47,173 bases of DNA, taken from assembly GCA_026391655.1 (NCBI GenBank), contig JAPLDR010000063.1:47566-94738 (forward strand), in the 5' to 3' direction. The position numbers and the translations under genes were made by a program. How positions within the stretch are numbered: the first letter of the stretch is position 1; each line of letters opens with the position of its first letter. The notes below the pieces were generated by a model. The model did no database searches and was not told the DNA's origin. It worked only from the letters and a program-made list of their open reading frames with translations. Source of the DNA: Bacteroidia bacterium. Its GTDB lineage: Bacteria > Bacteroidota > Bacteroidia > Bacteroidales > Prolixibacteraceae. Below, one piece after another: positions 15,144-25,257 of this stretch.

Positions 15144-17963
15144 TTATTGATTGTCGGAGAAGTTAAAGAACAAGGTCATAATTTTACTGCGCTGACGCCA
15201 GTTGTCATAAGGCCCATAATCGAAAAACATGTTCTTCTTTCCTGAAGGACCCATGTCCCAGGAATCGTTTGATTTGGTTCCTATCGCAGGAATAGCCTGC
15301 ATAAATGAAATATCGCCCGAAGGAAATGGCGGCGCCACACGATTGAAAACCGGATTGGGCTGATCTGGTGTAAAAAGTCGTAAGAATATATCTTCGGTCG
15401 AAGTTGCAACAGTAAAAGACTGCTCTTTGGATTCAATTTTTGCCCAATACAGATTTGAATGATATCCTTTAAACTCCGGATATACCAATGGCGGAACGCC
15501 GGTCATGGTTTTGTTATAATCTTTCTGATGAACATCGAGTTCGACTCCCTGCGACCGGTTTTTCCAAACCCGGTAAGGCCCGTTTCCCAACCATTTAACA
15601 CCTTTTACAAGGTTTTCAGGATATGAGAAACTAACTCCCATGTACTCGAAATCGACATCATATTTTTCTGGCACATTGTAAATATTGAGTTTTGCCCAAC
15701 CCGATGGATAGAAAGTCCAGGTAAACTGTTTCATCCTTGAGTTTTTCTCATCAAACGAACAGTCCAAATGAAGCGTATCGCCATCCATCTTTTGGATCAT
15801 TGACTTAAAAATTGCTTCGCCGGCACACAAAAAAGGACCGTTATTGAAAGGAATAGCGCCTTTGGCATTGACCACCTTTTTCAGTAATCCATCTTTTTTG
15901 CCAATTGTAAATTGAATGGTCCCTGCTTTAACGATCAACACCGAATCAGTTTCAGTCACTATAACATTTTTGGTTCCGGAATCTTTAGCCATCATTTTAT
16001 TCACAACATCTTTTGGCAATGAAACAGGCAGGCTCCATGTATAGAGCTCCTGATTATCCTGATCGACCACAGTTACATACAATACATCAAAAGTGCTCAG
16101 GTTGACCGGAAGCTCAAGTTTGAGTTGTCCTTTCTGTCCGGGAAGAACATCGGGAGAAGCACATTTCCCGGTTATTTCAGATTTCATGGTTTTCCCATCA
16201 GGAGAAGCCATTTTTGAAAGTTTCCAATAAAATGAACATTGATTCAGATTGGTATAGAAGTAGCGGTTTTCGATGTTCATCGAACCATCAAATGCAGGTG
16301 TAATATCTTTTTCTTCAAAGCGAACAGGTGACCAGATTTCTTTAACGGCAAAATAGCTGGCTTCCTTTTCATGAAATGGTCCCATGATGCCATCAGGAGC
16401 GTGTGAACCATCGGTGTCGATTATGCCATTTTTGTCGGTTCGAACTATACCTTCGTCAGCAAAGACCCAAAGAAAACCTCCCGCTGCCAGGGGATTGTTC
16501 CACATCAGTTCCCAGGTGTCGTACAAACCGGCTCCGCTTCCACCATCGTACATACCGTGTAAAAACTCAGTAGGAAAAACAATTTCGTGCCCGTGCCAAT
16601 AAGTACCTGTACCATAATCATAACTGCGGTAATGCTGTGTAGCAAATCCATTAAACTCCATCCACGGATGAACTACTTTCCGGTTTTGAATATCAAATTT
16701 GCCAAACAGCGGATCAAGATCGAGGTTATGGCCACCTTCGTTGCCATTGTCCCAAAGTAGAATTGACGGATGATTTACATCGCGAACAACCATCTCTTTA
16801 ACCAGTTTGGTGCCAACCTCTGTATTGTAATGACCATGCCATCCGGTTAGTTCGTCCAAAACGAACAAACCCAGTGAGTCGCAAACTTCCAGAAAATGTG
16901 AATCGGGCGGATAATGCGATGTACGAACAGCATTCATGTTCATATCCTTGATGAGTTTCACATCATCGATACTCATTTTTTTGCACGAAGCACGGCCCGT
17001 GGTTGGCCAGAAGGTATGGTGATTAACACCTTTGAATTTTATTCTTGTACCATTTACATAGATTCCATCACGTTCGCGGATTTCAACGGTACGAAATCCA
17101 ATCCGATCAGAAGATTCGTGAAGTATTTCACCATTCGCTTTCAGACTGAAACCAATTCGGTACATACTTGGGAATTCAGGGTTCCATGAAATGATGTCGT
17201 TTACTTTACCTGAAAGATGAACCTTTTCAGCGCCTTTTGTAACAGCTGTCAGAAAAGGTGAACCTACTTTTTCGCCCTGAAGAGTATAAACCTGAGCAGA
17301 AAGCTGATCAGCCGAACTGATATTATTCAGAAATACATCGGCTTCAACTGATCCATTGGCTTTGGCATCAATGGCTGTGTATACAATATTTTGAATGGGT
17401 TTTGCTTCCAGATAAACCGGACGATATATTCCGCCAAATATCCAGAAATCGCCATGTCGCTCAGCTTTATTGACCGACTCGTTGGCAGAATGCTTGGCGA
17501 TAGTTACTTCGAGCAAATTTTTGCTTCCATATTTCAGGAGTTTGCTGATATCGTATCTGAATTGATAAAATGATCCCTGATGGATAGTTCCCGCCGATTT
17601 TCCATTGATTTTAACTTCGGTGTCAGTCATGGAACCATCAAAAACAATGTTAACCTGTTTGGTTTTCCAGTTAGATGGAACCGCAAACTCGTATTTGTAC
17701 AGCCCCTTTTCTCTTCCTTGAAGGGAATCTTTATCCGAACCGTAATTGTACTTTCCAAATCCCTGCAATTCCCAGTTTGAAGGTACGGGAATGGTTGTCC
17801 ACTTTCCTGAATTCCGGTCTTCGGTCAAAAAGAACTTCCAGTCGACAGTTTGGTCACACCCTTTCCCGGATAAATACTGAATTTCCGTTTTCTGTGCATG
17901 AAGTAGTCCTGAACAAGTTATCAGAAGTACAGAAAAGATTATCTTTTTATAAAAATGATTCAT
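15144..17963 (-). CDS. GH2 beta-glycosidase, secreted
   Basis: A 939-residue protein with a signal peptide (cleavage after LLHAQ). GH2 layout: N-terminal jelly-roll (DGSMTDTEVKINGKSAGTIHQGSFYQFRYDIS), immunoglobulin-like domain, TIM barrel with the typical GVNHHTFWPTTG and NAVRTSHYPPDSHFLEVCDSLGL, then a C-terminal beta-galactosidase-type domain (KWLGNGPYRVWKNR). Acid/base E409 in WDNGNEGG, nucleophile E466 in FPTEFLHGMYDGG. Periplasmic or surface exo-acting beta-galactosidase is likeliest; beta-glucuronidase or beta-galacturonidase activity cannot be excluded. It is 27 bp downstream of the apiosidase-like gene and 18 bp ahead of the beta-helix gene, so all three appear to be one transcription unit attacking one glycan. 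Confidence 0.85.
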   Translation of the reverse strand: MNHFYKKIIFSVLLITCSGLLHAQKTEIQYLSGKGCDQTVDWKFFLTEDRNSGKWTTIPVPSNWELQGFGKYNYGSDKDSLQGREKGLYKYEFAVPSNWKTKQVNIVFDGSMTDTEVKINGKSAGTIHQGSFYQFRYDISKLLKYGSKNLLEVTIAKHSANESVNKAERHGDFWIFGGIYRPVYLEAKPIQNIVYTAIDAKANGSVEADVFLNNISSADQLSAQVYTLQGEKVGSPFLTAVTKGAEKVHLSGKVNDIISWNPEFPSMYRIGFSLKANGEILHESSDRIGFRTVEIRERDGIYVNGTRIKFKGVNHHTFWPTTGRASCKKMSIDDVKLIKDMNMNAVRTSHYPPDSHFLEVCDSLGLFVLDELTGWHGHYNTEVGTKLVKEMVVRDVNHPSILLWDNGNEGGHNLDLDPLFGKFDIQNRKVVHPWMEFNGFATQHYRSYDYGTGTYWHGHEIVFPTEFLHGMYDGGSGAGLYDTWELMWNNPLAAGGFLWVFADEGIVRTDKNGIIDTDGSHAPDGIMGPFHEKEASYFAVKEIWSPVRFEEKDITPAFDGSMNIENRYFYTNLNQCSFYWKLSKMASPDGKTMKSEITGKCASPDVLPGQKGQLKLELPVNLSTFDVLYVTVVDQDNQELYTWSLPVSLPKDVVNKMMAKDSGTKNVIVTETDSVLIVKAGTIQFTIGKKDGLLKKVVNAKGAIPFNNGPFLCAGEAIFKSMIQKMDGDTLHLDCSFDEKNSRMKQFTWTFYPSGWAKLNIYNVPEKYDVDFEYMGVSFSYPENLVKGVKWLGNGPYRVWKNRSQGVELDVHQKDYNKTMTGVPPLVYPEFKGYHSNLYWAKIESKEQSFTVATSTEDIFLRLFTPDQPNPVFNRVAPPFPSGDISFMQAIPAIGTKSNDSWDMGPSGKKNMFFDYGPYDNWRQRSKIMTLFFNFSDNQ

Positions 17964-17990
17964 AAATAGTTCATTATGCTTATTTGATAA

Positions 17991-19649
17991 TCAATTTGAT
18001 TTTTTTGATGAATTTTCGTTCGATATTTGTGTTATTCGTAATGCAATATAAGGTTTCAGCGGTAATCTGACTTTTTTAAAATCCTTGTCATAAACACGAT
18101 AATCGTTTTCCGGTGTAGTTTCGAAAGTTTCAGGGTAAGTTTGAATAGTCATATCCCAGGTATCAATAACCTCTACTTTGAAACGGGCACCTGATTTTAC
18201 TTTTTCCCAGGGACTGTTTTTAACAGGAAGGTTAAAGAGCCATGAATCATTCATTTCTTTACCAAAATAGATAATGTAGTAACCATTACCAGCAGAAGAA
18301 GTACGATTATCACGACTTACATCTGACAGTTTAAGCGGACCGGGGCCTTCTTCCACAATCTTTCGAAGGAATGCAATACGTCGCCAGCTTGTACCTTTAA
18401 ATGCTCCGCCTTTGGCCCAAAATATGGTATCAGTGTTATTTTTAAACATATACGATTCTCCGTGTGTAACGTAAGTTCCGGCAATCACTCCCATCCAGAC
18501 CAGATAAGTCATTTCTTCGGGACTATACCGCCCCCACCGACTTTTAAGATTTCCTTCATAACCCACTTCATCATAGATTATTGGCTTATAATAAGCATTC
18601 CGCAACAGAGCTGCAGCTCCCCAATTCATGACGGGTGCTTCATCCTGAATACTTACATGGGTAAATTCAGGTTTCCAGTATTCGTAATAAATTGCTGTAG
18701 AGCCATGTATAGAACATAAATGACGATAAGGATCTGAGGTTGCCACATTCTTCGACAGTAAATCCCAGTCGTCGTTAGTTTTGGTTTTTACGAGATCCCA
18801 CTCATTGGCAATTGACCACCATACATTCCGAAACGACGACAAACGCGCTGTTACATAATTAATATACCTGATATTAAGATCGTTTGACATGGCATCAAAT
18901 CCCCACCGGCCTTTGTCGTATGGATGGAACAGAATCAAATCGGCTTCGATACCCAATTTGCATAAATCGTCAATCCTTTTCTCAAGATGTTGAAAAAAGA
19001 GAGGGTTAAACCGGTCAAAATCCCATACTTTTATCTCTTTTCCGGTAGTGTCTTTTTTTATTTCTTTGATCAGATAAGGATAGATTTCGGGTTCTTCCTT
19101 TACCAAATCGTAATTTTTTGGGAAAACACACATGCGCACCTTATTGAAACCTGAATTCTTCAAAGTATTGAGCGTCATTTCCTGAATGCCCTGACTCATA
19201 TGTGTCCAGGCATAAGCTGTAGTGCCAAACGGATAATACTGTTTATCGTCAGCGTATTTGAAATTATAGGTATTGCTAACTTTAACCATCCCATGATTAT
19301 TACCGCAGGCTTCAACACATTCGAAAATGCCTTTCTTATTATTCAATGCCGGAATATTGCAAGTGGTTGTATAGCTCCAGGGTCCTGTTTCATTGGGCAT
19401 GAAACGAATTTTATACTGGTTGTTTCCATCGTAAAATCCCGGCACTACAAAACAGGTATCGGTATTATAAAACCTCGCTGATATTTTGACCTTTGAGAAA
19501 CTTTCCTCCGGATTTGGATGATTTAAAACCAGCTCAAAACGTGACCATTTTTCAATTTTCTGTTGGGCTTTGGCAACATTCAGGAACAATAAAAACCCAA
19601 TAAAGAAAACGGCAATTTGTAAAAAAGTTGATTTACTTGAGTTTAGCAT
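17991..19649 (-). CDS. DUF5060/apiosidase-like (DUF4038)/DUF5605 glycosidase
   Basis: A 552-residue secreted enzyme, signal peptide ending AKAQQ. Three parts: an N-terminal beta-sandwich of the DUF5060 type (about 35-110; GFYDGNNQYKIRFMPNETGPWSY), a TIM barrel of the DUF4038 'apiosidase-like' type (about 130-440; PFGTTAYAWTHM, GFNKVRMCVFPKNY), and a C-terminal DUF5605-like sandwich. Candidate acid/base: Glu in WWSIANEWDL; candidate nucleophile: Glu in IIYDEVGYEG. The family includes GH140 apiosidase, which releases D-apiose from rhamnogalacturonan-II, but most members are untested. Its place 4 genes downstream of a kinase/transketolase/ABC set that fits D-apiose catabolism supports the apiosidase reading. 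An alternative is another exo-furanosidase or an endo-acting GH5-clan enzyme. Confidence 0.72.
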   Translation of the reverse strand: MLNSSKSTFLQIAVFFIGFLLFLNVAKAQQKIEKWSRFELVLNHPNPEESFSKVKISARFYNTDTCFVVPGFYDGNNQYKIRFMPNETGPWSYTTTCNIPALNNKKGIFECVEACGNNHGMVKVSNTYNFKYADDKQYYPFGTTAYAWTHMSQGIQEMTLNTLKNSGFNKVRMCVFPKNYDLVKEEPEIYPYLIKEIKKDTTGKEIKVWDFDRFNPLFFQHLEKRIDDLCKLGIEADLILFHPYDKGRWGFDAMSNDLNIRYINYVTARLSSFRNVWWSIANEWDLVKTKTNDDWDLLSKNVATSDPYRHLCSIHGSTAIYYEYWKPEFTHVSIQDEAPVMNWGAAALLRNAYYKPIIYDEVGYEGNLKSRWGRYSPEEMTYLVWMGVIAGTYVTHGESYMFKNNTDTIFWAKGGAFKGTSWRRIAFLRKIVEEGPGPLKLSDVSRDNRTSSAGNGYYIIYFGKEMNDSWLFNLPVKNSPWEKVKSGARFKVEVIDTWDMTIQTYPETFETTPENDYRVYDKDFKKVRLPLKPYIALRITQISNENSSKKSN

Positions 19650-19666
19650 GGTTTTATGTTTTGAAT

Positions 19667-21124
19667 TTACTTAACTACAGTTACAATTATACGCTGGTAA
19701 CGGGTTAAGCGAGGTGAACCATGATCAGTTACTGCCAGTATAATATGAATAGTTCCAACACCTGGAGGCATTACACGTTTGACCGGAACATCAAACCATG
19801 CTTCAGGCTGGTCAAAATTTTTGATCTCGATTGGCTGACCACTGGAGGCACTTGACACCGGGAAAGTACCGGCTTCACTGTAGCAGAACCAATTGTATGA
19901 TAATGCATCTCTGTCCGGATCGCTTGAATTTTTGGTGCTAAGTTTAACCCGTTCTCCTTGTTTGACAACCAATTGCATACCCTGATCAATTTTAACTACC
20001 GGAGGGTGATTGGCTTTTTTTATTGGAAGAATTGTCCAATCCATCCGCGCTGCAAAATCATTTTGAAAAGCTTCACGCCATCTCCATATCGTTTCATGAT
20101 TGCCTGAATGCCAACGGCTGTCAGTTCCCCAAACTTCATCGATGGCATCTGTCCATATTGGACGAGATTCAGGATACAGATACCATTTTTGCATTCTTGG
20201 TATGTACAATTCATAACGACCGCCCCAGCCGCCCCAATCGGGATGTTCAGGATCGCTTAGTCCATTGTCGATTAAATTCAGGAAGGAGGGTGTATCTCCT
20301 TCCATGAGGTATTCCCATCGCGGATATTCAGCACCAAGCGGTCCTTTTTTTCGGATATTTTTATCCAACCACTCATTTGTAACTGTCGTAAAGTCGGCAC
20401 CAGCAAAACGACCATGAAAATTATCCCCACTGATCCCACTCCATGTTGCAAAGTGGTATGCACCTCCACTATTAAAACCCGGACTTACAATATAAAACAA
20501 ATCCGGAAACTCCTTTCTGATCCACGGGCCACTGTCGTCCTGATCAGAAATGGTGTAAACCCGCAACCTGGATACAAACTTATTTAGTTCTTCTTTTGAA
20601 CGTGTTTTTTTTACTTTCCAAAGGGCTTGAGCCAATACATTTGGACCACCCCAAACAGTTACCCATAGTGGTCGGAGATCATTTTTATCAACCGCCCGGA
20701 TTAAAAGTTCGGATGCAGGAGAGTCTTTGCCTTCTCCAACAGCAGGCATTCCATATTCAGGAATACCTTCGGTAATCAGTGAACGAACAAATTCTACAGT
20801 TGGAAAGCCTGACTCTTGTTTTTCAAGGTTATCCCTAACCTTACCGTAAGCTTCAACAATTTCCCGAATTCGCTGGGGAGCGACTTTTTTCTGCTGATGG
20901 ATGGATGTGGTTGCAGCCAATCCTTCGATATCAAACTGATTGGAATAAACCATAAAACGAACCATTGACATCGCATCGTCAGGTTCATTCTCAATATCAG
21001 TGAGCACAAATACCCTACATTTTTCACTGGCTGCAGCAGAAGTAAAAACAATTACAATTGCTGATAGCATTACCAATTTTCGCATAAAACTGAAAACAGA
21101 CAAATATAGTCTACTGATTTTCAT
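19667..21124 (-). CDS. DUF1593 nucleoside-hydrolase-like secreted protein
   Basis: A 485-residue exported protein. The N-terminal ~300 residues match the DUF1593 nucleoside-hydrolase-like fold: the calcium-binding motif of nucleoside hydrolases, DTDxxxDDA, appears as [13 protein letters not shown], and an N-G/D-rich region ([15 protein letters not shown]) follows. The C-terminal part ([19 protein letters not shown]...) is an Ig/Sde182-type sandwich. Two starts are possible: 21124, or the ATG at 21085 giving the cleaner signal peptide [21 protein letters not shown]. Nucleoside hydrolases cleave N-ribofuranosides; what the secreted DUF1593 proteins cleave is not established. Lying directly before an apiosidase-like gene, it could act on a furanoside (inference). 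It is 39 bp after the ABC permease and 17 bp before the apiosidase-like gene. Confidence 0.75.
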   Translation of the reverse strand: MKISRLYLSVFSFMRKLVMLSAIVIVFTSAAASEKCRVFVLTDIENEPDDAMSMVRFMVYSNQFDIEGLAATTSIHQQKKVAPQRIREIVEAYGKVRDNLEKQESGFPTVEFVRSLITEGIPEYGMPAVGEGKDSPASELLIRAVDKNDLRPLWVTVWGGPNVLAQALWKVKKTRSKEELNKFVSRLRVYTISDQDDSGPWIRKEFPDLFYIVSPGFNSGGAYHFATWSGISGDNFHGRFAGADFTTVTNEWLDKNIRKKGPLGAEYPRWEYLMEGDTPSFLNLIDNGLSDPEHPDWGGWGGRYELYIPRMQKWYLYPESRPIWTDAIDEVWGTDSRWHSGNHETIWRWREAFQNDFAARMDWTILPIKKANHPPVVKIDQGMQLVVKQGERVKLSTKNSSDPDRDALSYNWFCYSEAGTFPVSSASSGQPIEIKNFDQPEAWFDVPVKRVMPPGVGTIHIILAVTDHGSPRLTRYQRIIVTVVK

Positions 21125-21163
21125 GCTATTGAGTTTTAGTGGTCAATTATTAATAAGATTATT

Positions 21164-22138
21164 CTAATTTTTTTTCGAGTTAAACTTTTCAATGACAACG
21201 GCAAGCAAAATAACTAACCCTTTTATAACCTGTTGCCAAAACGGAGAAACATTAAGCAAGACCAGTCCGTTATTAAGGATTCCGATAATAAGCGTTCCCT
21301 GAACAGTGCCTAAGATAGTACCTTTCCCACCGGATAGAGACGTGCCGCCAATAACAACTGCAGCGATGGAATCAAGTTCAAACCCCATGCCCGCATTGGG
21401 CTGAGCTGAGTCAAGTCGTGAAGTGACAATAATTCCGCCAATTGCGGCCAGTGCTCCGGCGATGGAATAGACAATCAGTTTAATTTTTTTGATTTTCAGT
21501 CCTGATAGTTCAGCAGCTGTTTCATTTCCGCCAATGGCATAAATGTGACGACCCAGCTGGGTTTTATTGGTAAGTATTACTGCCGCCAAAACAACCACTG
21601 CTGAAATCCATACAGGCATTGGGATTTCTAAAAACCAGCCGGTACCGATAAACGCCATCTGGCCGCTGAATCCGGTAATCGGGAACCCACCGGTCAGCAA
21701 CATGGTTAAACCGCGGGCAATGGTTAACATTGCCAATGTGGCTACAAATGGCGGTACTTTGAAACGGGTAATGGTCAGGCCGTTGAACCAGCCAAGGAAT
21801 GTGCCAGTCAAGGTTCCTCCAACCAATGCTCCCAGAAGGGTGAATCCGATATAAAGGTTCCAACTGATGAATTCGCCACCTGATTTCAGTAAAAAGGCTG
21901 TTATTGCTCCTGACAAGGCCAGTATTGAACCAACTGACAAATCAATTCCTCCGGTAAGAATAACAAGGGTCATCCCTACCGAAATGATCATGTTCACCGA
22001 AATTTGCCTCATTACATTCCAGCTGTTATCGGCTGTAAGGAACCGGTCGGACAGAAAACTCAAGGCAATACACATGATTAAAAGTGCAATGACCGATTGA
22101 AATTTTACCAGTTTTTGTTTTAGTTGTTGTGCTTCCAT
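21164..22138 (-). CDS. Ribose-type sugar ABC transporter, permease
   Basis: A 324-residue inner-membrane permease of the RbsC/XylH family, with 8-10 hydrophobic segments. Family signatures: TGGIDLSVGSILALSGA near the N-terminus, NETAAELSGLKIKKIKLIVYSIAG as the ATPase-contact loop, and GGTSLSGGKGTILGTVQGTLIIGIL near the C-terminus. The ATG at 22138, 10 bp after the ATPase stop, is preferred over the GTG at 22162, which lies inside the ATPase gene. It works with the ATPase and binding protein directly upstream. The sugar is set by the binding protein; D-apiose is the inferred substrate. Confidence 0.9.
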   Translation of the reverse strand: MEAQQLKQKLVKFQSVIALLIMCIALSFLSDRFLTADNSWNVMRQISVNMIISVGMTLVILTGGIDLSVGSILALSGAITAFLLKSGGEFISWNLYIGFTLLGALVGGTLTGTFLGWFNGLTITRFKVPPFVATLAMLTIARGLTMLLTGGFPITGFSGQMAFIGTGWFLEIPMPVWISAVVVLAAVILTNKTQLGRHIYAIGGNETAAELSGLKIKKIKLIVYSIAGALAAIGGIIVTSRLDSAQPNAGMGFELDSIAAVVIGGTSLSGGKGTILGTVQGTLIIGILNNGLVLLNVSPFWQQVIKGLVILLAVVIEKFNSKKN

Positions 22139-22148
22139 AGGTTTTGAT

Positions 22149-23684
22149 TTATTCTTTTGCACAGAGTGCAGCTTTCATGATAATTTCTTCAGTAGCTTCA
22201 GTCCTGCTCAGTTTTGCTGTTAGTTTTGATTCTGACAATACCAGAATATTATCAGAAACAGCAAGGATTTCAGGCAATTCAGAAGAAACTACAATGATCC
22301 CCATCCCATTCTCTGCCAATTCAATAATGACTTTATAAATTTCTGCTTTTGCCCCAACATCAATTCCACGTGTGGGTTCATCGAGCAATAAAATTTTCGG
22401 ATTGGTAGCCAGCCATTTGGCGATAACCACTTTCTGTTGATTTCCCCCACTAAGTTTTTGTACCTCCATTTTTGGAGATGAAACCTGCGTATTCAATTTC
22501 CTGATAAATCTCAGACTTAATTCTTCTTCTTTCTTTTTAAGGATAAAATTGAATTTCGAAATCTTGTCAAGACTGGCCAGACTGGTATTCCGGGTCACAT
22601 CCATATTTAAGATAAGTCCTTGAAGTTTACGATCTTCGGGAACCAGAGCGATTCCAGCCTCAATTGCATCTGTTACCTTTCTGATTTGTTTTTCAACCCC
22701 ATCAATAAATATTTTTCCTGAAACATAAGCCGGATACAAGCCGAAGATGGCTTCGAGTATTTCGGTTCGTCCGGCACCCATTAGTCCGCAAATACCCAGA
22801 ACTTCGCCCTGTTTCAGCGAAAAACTGACATCGTTAACGAGGTAGTCATTTTTATTCCCAGGATTGCGAAAACAAAGGTTTTCAATGCGTAAAACTTCCT
22901 TCTGATGAAGGTTATGAACCTTCCTGAAACTATCTGCAAGATTGCGCCCCACCATCATTTGAATGAGTTGGTCGTGCGAAGTTTCCCTGACATTTCCCGC
23001 TCCGATTTTTGCTCCATCGCGCAAAACTGTAAACCGGCCGGCAATTTCAAACACTTCGTTTAGCTTGTGTGAAATATAAACTATGGCAACCCCTTTCGCC
23101 TTTAAGTCATTGATAATCTGAAATAAAATCCTAACTTCCTGATCACTGATTGCAGAAGTAGGTTCATCCATAATGAGCACTCTTGATTCAAGCAACAAGG
23201 CTTTCGCAATTTCAACCAGCTGTTGTTGTCCAACCCGCAATTGATTAAGTGTTGTATCCGGATTGATGTCCAGATGGAGCCTGCTTAAAAGCTCTTTGGC
23301 TTTTTTAGCCATTTTCGGTGAATCGAGCAACCCCATTCTGTTGAGTAATTCATTTCCCAGGAAAAGGTTTTCGGTAATGCTTAAATAGGGTATAAGATTT
23401 AATTCCTGATGAATAATGATCACTCCGTGTTCGCTGGCTTCCTTCGGATTTTTAAAGTTTACTTTTTCCCCATTCAGCAATACATCACCCTCATATTCAG
23501 TATAAACTCCGGAAATAATTTTCATCAGGGTTGATTTGCCGGCACCATTTTCACCGATGATGGCTGTTACCTCTCCGGGAAAAATCTCCAGATCGATATT
23601 TTTTAGGGCGTAGATACCCGAAAAATCCTTGGAGACATTTCTTACTTCCAATACAGGTGCAATATAGCTATTCTGATTTTCCAT
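22149..23684 (-). CDS. Ribose-type sugar ABC transporter, ATPase
   Basis: A 511-residue double-ABC protein of the RbsA/MglA type. First ATPase half: Walker A GENGAGKST, signature LRVGQQQLVEIAKAL, Walker B VLIMDEPTSA. Second half: degenerate Walker A GLMGAGRTE, signature LSGGNQQKVVIAKWL, Walker B ILLLDEPTRGIDVGA. The asymmetry is normal for this family. It overlaps the end of the DUF2291 gene by 17 bp, so translation is probably coupled. Energises the importer whose binding protein is encoded two genes upstream. Confidence 0.92.
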   Translation of the reverse strand: MENQNSYIAPVLEVRNVSKDFSGIYALKNIDLEIFPGEVTAIIGENGAGKSTLMKIISGVYTEYEGDVLLNGEKVNFKNPKEASEHGVIIIHQELNLIPYLSITENLFLGNELLNRMGLLDSPKMAKKAKELLSRLHLDINPDTTLNQLRVGQQQLVEIAKALLLESRVLIMDEPTSAISDQEVRILFQIINDLKAKGVAIVYISHKLNEVFEIAGRFTVLRDGAKIGAGNVRETSHDQLIQMMVGRNLADSFRKVHNLHQKEVLRIENLCFRNPGNKNDYLVNDVSFSLKQGEVLGICGLMGAGRTEILEAIFGLYPAYVSGKIFIDGVEKQIRKVTDAIEAGIALVPEDRKLQGLILNMDVTRNTSLASLDKISKFNFILKKKEEELSLRFIRKLNTQVSSPKMEVQKLSGGNQQKVVIAKWLATNPKILLLDEPTRGIDVGAKAEIYKVIIELAENGMGIIVVSSELPEILAVSDNILVLSESKLTAKLSRTEATEEIIMKAALCAKE

Positions 23685-24312
23685 CTGATAATTTTACTGA
23701 AACCGGAAGGATAAGTACGGCAGCCAAATCGGTGTTTTCTTCGCTGAGTTCCATCGCTCCCGCAAATTCAAGCAATTTGCCGGGTGTGGCAGATTTTACT
23801 AAACGGGTAACTACCTTTTCTTTAACCAGCTTATTAATGGCCACCGAAACATTATTAAAGTCGGTCATATTCAGGAAGTCATCAACGTTTACTTTCCCTG
23901 AACCATCGCGAACGGCATTTCCATAGATAAAATCGATGGCTATTTTGATTTTCGAATTTTCATCCAGAGCTAACACCAAATATTCATCTTCAACCTTTTC
24001 AATCACTCCCTTCCCCCTAACCATAAAATAGCGGGTTTTCGAGATGCCCAGTTTATGGCCGTATTTTTCGAATGCTTTCCCAGGATTTTCCCTTATTATT
24101 TTCAGTAAATCAATCATTTGAGGGGCATTAGCAATGCACAATGAAAGACTATCATTCCAGAATCTGGCTGCGTATTCCGATGCAATAAATTTTGTTTTTC
24201 CGGATGCTGTCTTGTGTTTCTCAAGATTTTGAATATCCAATGAAAGATAGAGAACCAAAAACGCTGCAAGTATACCTATCGTGTATTTTATAACTTTAGA
24301 CATGGTCATCAT
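23668..24312 (-). CDS. DUF2291 protein of the sugar ABC importer
   Basis: A 214-residue protein with one N-terminal membrane segment ([18 protein letters not shown]) and a periplasmic domain. The early motif [13 protein letters not shown] and the later [25 protein letters not shown] fit DUF2291, a family found almost only next to ribose-type ABC importers, whose exact role is not established. The start at 24312 overlaps the stop of the binding-protein gene as ATGA, indicating coupling; MSKVIKY at 24303 is the alternative. It sits between binding protein and ATPase, so it is likely an accessory part of the importer. Confidence 0.8.
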   Translation of the reverse strand: MMTMSKVIKYTIGILAAFLVLYLSLDIQNLEKHKTASGKTKFIASEYAARFWNDSLSLCIANAPQMIDLLKIIRENPGKAFEKYGHKLGISKTRYFMVRGKGVIEKVEDEYLVLALDENSKIKIAIDFIYGNAVRDGSGKVNVDDFLNMTDFNNVSVAINKLVKEKVVTRLVKSATPGKLLEFAGAMELSEENTDLAAVLILPVSVKLSDGKSE

Positions 24313-25253
24313 TTTTCTGTTTGATATTTCGAAACATTTTCGGAAGTCACCAACACCACTTCAACAGGCGTTTTTGTGCTAAAATCGCGTTTCCCTTTGA
24401 TGTATTGGTCGGCCAGATCAGCCGAAGTACGCGACATCAGCACAGGAAATTGCATCACGGTTGCGGCAATTTTTCCGGCGGCAATACCATCAATGGCATC
24501 TTTTGAACCATCAAAACCGAAGATTTTCACTTTGTCTGTTTTACCGGCAGCTAAAACTGCCTGGTATGCACCCAGTGCCATGGCGTCGTTGCCACAAAAT
24601 ACGGCATCAATATTGGGGTTTGCCTGCATGATGGTCTCCATCACATCCATGGCTTTATTCCGGTCGAAATCAGCACTTTGCTGTGCCGCCATTTTCAATC
24701 CCGGAAATTCATCCACCACACTGTGAAAACCATTCGATCTGTTCCAGGTGTTGTTATCGCCAACCAACCCTAATATTTCGACATAATTTCCTTTTTTAGC
24801 CATTTGCCGCACAAAATACTGTCCCAGCTTTACACAGCCTGTGAAACTATCTGATAACAACTGGGTAGTAGCGGCATCGCGCGAATTGATTTCACGATCC
24901 ATACAAAAGGTTGGAATTCCGGCTTCTTTTGCCCTTTTTACATTCAATACTGAACCATCGGCATCGGTTGGATTAAAAAGAATGGCATCATACCCCATTG
25001 CAATGATGTTATCGAAATGCTCAGCCTCTTTGGCCGAGTTATTTTGCGAATCAAAAATCTGGGCATCGTAACCTAATTCGCGGGCCCTTGCAGCAGCCGA
25101 CTCGCCCAATACAACAAACCATGGATTATTCAGGGTTGAAATAACCACTGCTATTTTATTGGAGTGCTTTTTCTTTGACGTATTGTTACATCCATTTATT
25201 CCTGGAAACAGGAGCAGAATCAGAAGAAGTTTAGTTAGTAAAGATCTTTTCAT
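24309..25253 (-). CDS. Periplasmic sugar-binding lipoprotein (RbsB-like)
   Basis: A 314-residue type-I periplasmic binding protein. The start [22 protein letters not shown] at 25253 gives a clean lipoprotein signal with Cys22 as lipidation site; a frame opening at 25301 lacks sense as a signal. Family features: [66 protein letters not shown]. It starts 4 bp after the transketolase C-half and overlaps DUF2291, so import and catabolism share one transcript. Some members of this fold bind D-apiose (Carter and colleagues, 2018, as I recall it), which suits the enzymes upstream. Specificity needs a binding test. Confidence 0.88.
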   Translation of the reverse strand: MKRSLLTKLLLILLLFPGINGCNNTSKKKHSNKIAVVISTLNNPWFVVLGESAAARARELGYDAQIFDSQNNSAKEAEHFDNIIAMGYDAILFNPTDADGSVLNVKRAKEAGIPTFCMDREINSRDAATTQLLSDSFTGCVKLGQYFVRQMAKKGNYVEILGLVGDNNTWNRSNGFHSVVDEFPGLKMAAQQSADFDRNKAMDVMETIMQANPNIDAVFCGNDAMALGAYQAVLAAGKTDKVKIFGFDGSKDAIDGIAAGKIAATVMQFPVLMSRTSADLADQYIKGKRDFSTKTPVEVVLVTSENVSKYQTEK

Positions 25254-25257
25254 GACA

